Shown here one piece after another: positions 62,774 through 64,000 of a DNA stretch of 64,000 nucleotides. The notes under the pieces were generated by a model. It did not search any database, had not been told where the DNA came from, and saw only the letters and a program-made list of their open reading frames with translations. The stretch is from positions 310,001-374,000 of the forward strand of contig JAJFKW010000006.1 of NCBI GenBank assembly GCA_021773015.1, in the 5' to 3' direction. This stretch comes from Woeseia sp. GTDB taxonomy: Bacteria; Pseudomonadota; Gammaproteobacteria; Steroidobacterales; Woeseiaceae. A program made the position numbers and the translations under genes. Within the stretch, counting starts at the first letter, position 1. The number at the start of each line of letters is the position of its first letter.

Positions 62774-64000
62774 GTGGAATTTAATTCCTGGCTTTATCTG
62801 TTTTTTTTGGTCGTGGTGGCGACATCATACTATTTTTTGAACAGACGCCACTCAAAGAACATTTTGCTGCTGGTCGCCAGTTATGGATTTTACGCCGCGT
62901 GGGATTGGCGCTTCTGCAGCCTAATTCTGTTATCGACAGTTGCAGATTTCTTTGTCGGCCAACGCATTCACGCATCGGAAAATGAAGTCATCCGTCGGCG
63001 TTTTTTAGTATTCAGCTTGACGCTGAATCTCGGACTGCTCGCGGTATTTAAGTATTTCAACTTTTTTAGCAGCAGCTTCCAAGCGACGCTGCACACACTT
63101 GGTATTCCGTTAGATCCTTTTTACGCCAACATAATTTTACCTATCGGGATTTCTTTCTACACCTTTCAAACACTGTCCTATACGATTGATATTTATCGTC
63201 GACAGCTTGAGCCGACGAAGTCCTTTTCAAGTTTTGCCTTGTTCGTCGCATTCTTCCCGCAGCTGATTGCGGGCCCCATTGAGCGCGCCAGAAATATTCT
63301 CCCGCAGCTGGCGGCTAATCACGAAATAACGAAATCTCATTTATGGATCGGGTTACAGCTAATCCTTTGGGGCCTTTTTAAGAAGGTTTTCATCGCTGAT
63401 AACATCGCCATAGTTGTGGATAATCTATTTGAGCAGAGCGCCGTATTGACCTTCGATCTGGCCTATTTAGCTGTACTCGCTTTTGCAATTCAAATCTATG
63501 CGGACTTCTCAGCATACTCCGATATAGCACGCGGAAGCGCCAAGATTTTTGGCATAGATCTTATGCAGAATTTTCGTAATCCCTACATTGCAACCAGTCC
63601 ACAGGACTTCTGGAGACGCTGGCACATAAGTCTTTCCACTTGGCTGCGCGACTACCTGTATATCCCACTCGGTGGCAATCGCGGTGGCGCATTGCTCTCG
63701 TATCGAAATCTCTTTGTTACGATGGTTTTGGGCGGGCTGTGGCACGGCGCGGCATGGAACTATGTGCTGTGGGGATTTTATCAGGGGTCGCTTCTCGCCG
63801 TACATCGATGGTTAACGTCGGTATTTCGAATTAGGATTCCACGAATTCTGGCGATGGTCATTATGTTTCACTTCACTCTGTTCGGCTGGATGCTTTTCCG
63901 AAGCACACGTACGGTCGTTGTCGGCGGTGTTCCAATGGATCAAAGCTTCTCCCAAATCGCAGAATTCATTAGCGCATGGAGTCGAGGTCTCGATCTCGAA
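62774..64000 (+). CDS. MBOAT-family O-acyltransferase, AlgI-like (partial, cut by the right edge)
   Basis: Open from GTG at 62774 to the window end (409 residues). It is an integral membrane protein with many helices. The sequence matches AlgI/DltB-type O-acetyltransferases: ILPIGISFYTFQTLSYTID, FPQLIAGPIERA, YADFSAYSDIARGSAK, FWRRWHISLSTWLRDYLYIPLGG, and the active-site histidine in GGLWHGAAWNY. It transfers acyl groups across the inner membrane onto an exported polysaccharide. The start lacks a clear ribosome site and remains uncertain. Confidence 0.9.
   Translation, partial: MEFNSWLYLFFLVVVATSYYFLNRRHSKNILLLVASYGFYAAWDWRFCSLILLSTVADFFVGQRIHASENEVIRRRFLVFSLTLNLGLLAVFKYFNFFSSSFQATLHTLGIPLDPFYANIILPIGISFYTFQTLSYTIDIYRRQLEPTKSFSSFALFVAFFPQLIAGPIERARNILPQLAANHEITKSHLWIGLQLILWGLFKKVFIADNIAIVVDNLFEQSAVLTFDLAYLAVLAFAIQIYADFSAYSDIARGSAKIFGIDLMQNFRNPYIATSPQDFWRRWHISLSTWLRDYLYIPLGGNRGGALLSYRNLFVTMVLGGLWHGAAWNYVLWGFYQGSLLAVHRWLTSVFRIRIPRILAMVIMFHFTLFGWMLFRSTRTVVVGGVPMDQSFSQIAEFISAWSRGLDLE

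Overview
This window looks like a chromosomal segment of a gammaproteobacterium that has an exosortase/PEP-CTERM sorting system and secretes a complex surface glycan. The evidence is a GlrK-QseG-GlrR cassette typical of Gammaproteobacteria, a PrsR-type sigma54 activator, two proteins with C-terminal PEP-CTERM signals, and a long run of glycan-assembly genes. No exosortase (xrtA/epsH) gene lies inside the window. Genus and habitat cannot be fixed from the sequence. No IS element, phage gene or CRISPR array was seen.

Layout. 1-2193: 5' part of a lipoprotein with two Ig-like repeats and a zinc-metalloprotease HExxH motif (minus strand, runs off the left edge). 2547-7129: galE and the glrK-qseG-glrR operon. 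7172-9962: APC permease and prsR. 10208-12138: bfd behind a Fur-box promoter and bfr, separated by a divergent PEP-CTERM gene with a -24/-12 promoter. 12241-22334: minus-strand genes for an SGNH hydrolase, a five-gene set (chorismate lyase, ACP, acyl-AMP ligase, two alpha/beta hydrolases lacking a serine nucleophile), and a flippase with two kinase-like proteins. 22988-23590: a second PEP-CTERM gene with a sigma54 promoter. 23752-24251: tRNA-Glu and tRNA-Ala followed by 161-bp tandem repeats that each carry the last 19 nt of tRNA-Glu.

24478-37009: two convergent operons forming a small-molecule-like cassette. The plus operon holds an alpha/beta hydrolase, a methyltransferase, a flavoprotein and an SDR, followed by a GNAT-like gene. 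The minus operon holds GH3, an enolase-superfamily enzyme, an ACP, an AMP ligase and UbiD. This block lies between gltX (37121-38533) and the tRNA-Ala/tRNA-Glu pair, three elements that are adjacent in other gammaproteobacteria as far as I recall. 38891-39922: a consensus sigma54 promoter, a c-di-GMP-I (GEMM) riboswitch and an Ig/Fn3 lipoprotein gene. 40050-64000: a large glycan or glycolipid locus with a MaoC-SDR fusion, FkbH, a hexapeptide acyltransferase-ACP fusion, a flippase-like protein, two asparagine synthetase-like proteins (one without the catalytic Cys), a methyltransferase, a GlpD-like oxidase, an epimerase, four glycosyltransferases, a GMC oxidoreductase with its small subunit, a polysaccharide deacetylase and an MBOAT O-acyltransferase cut by the right edge.

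How it fits together (inference). PrsR and sigma54 probably switch on the PEP-CTERM genes and the riboswitch-controlled lipoprotein, tying matrix production to c-di-GMP. Three ACPs, two AMP ligases and one FkbH occur with no ketosynthase, NRPS condensation domain or terminal thioesterase of PKS type. This suggests that activated acyl or aryl groups are not chain-extended but are transferred to a glycan, a lipid or an amino acid.
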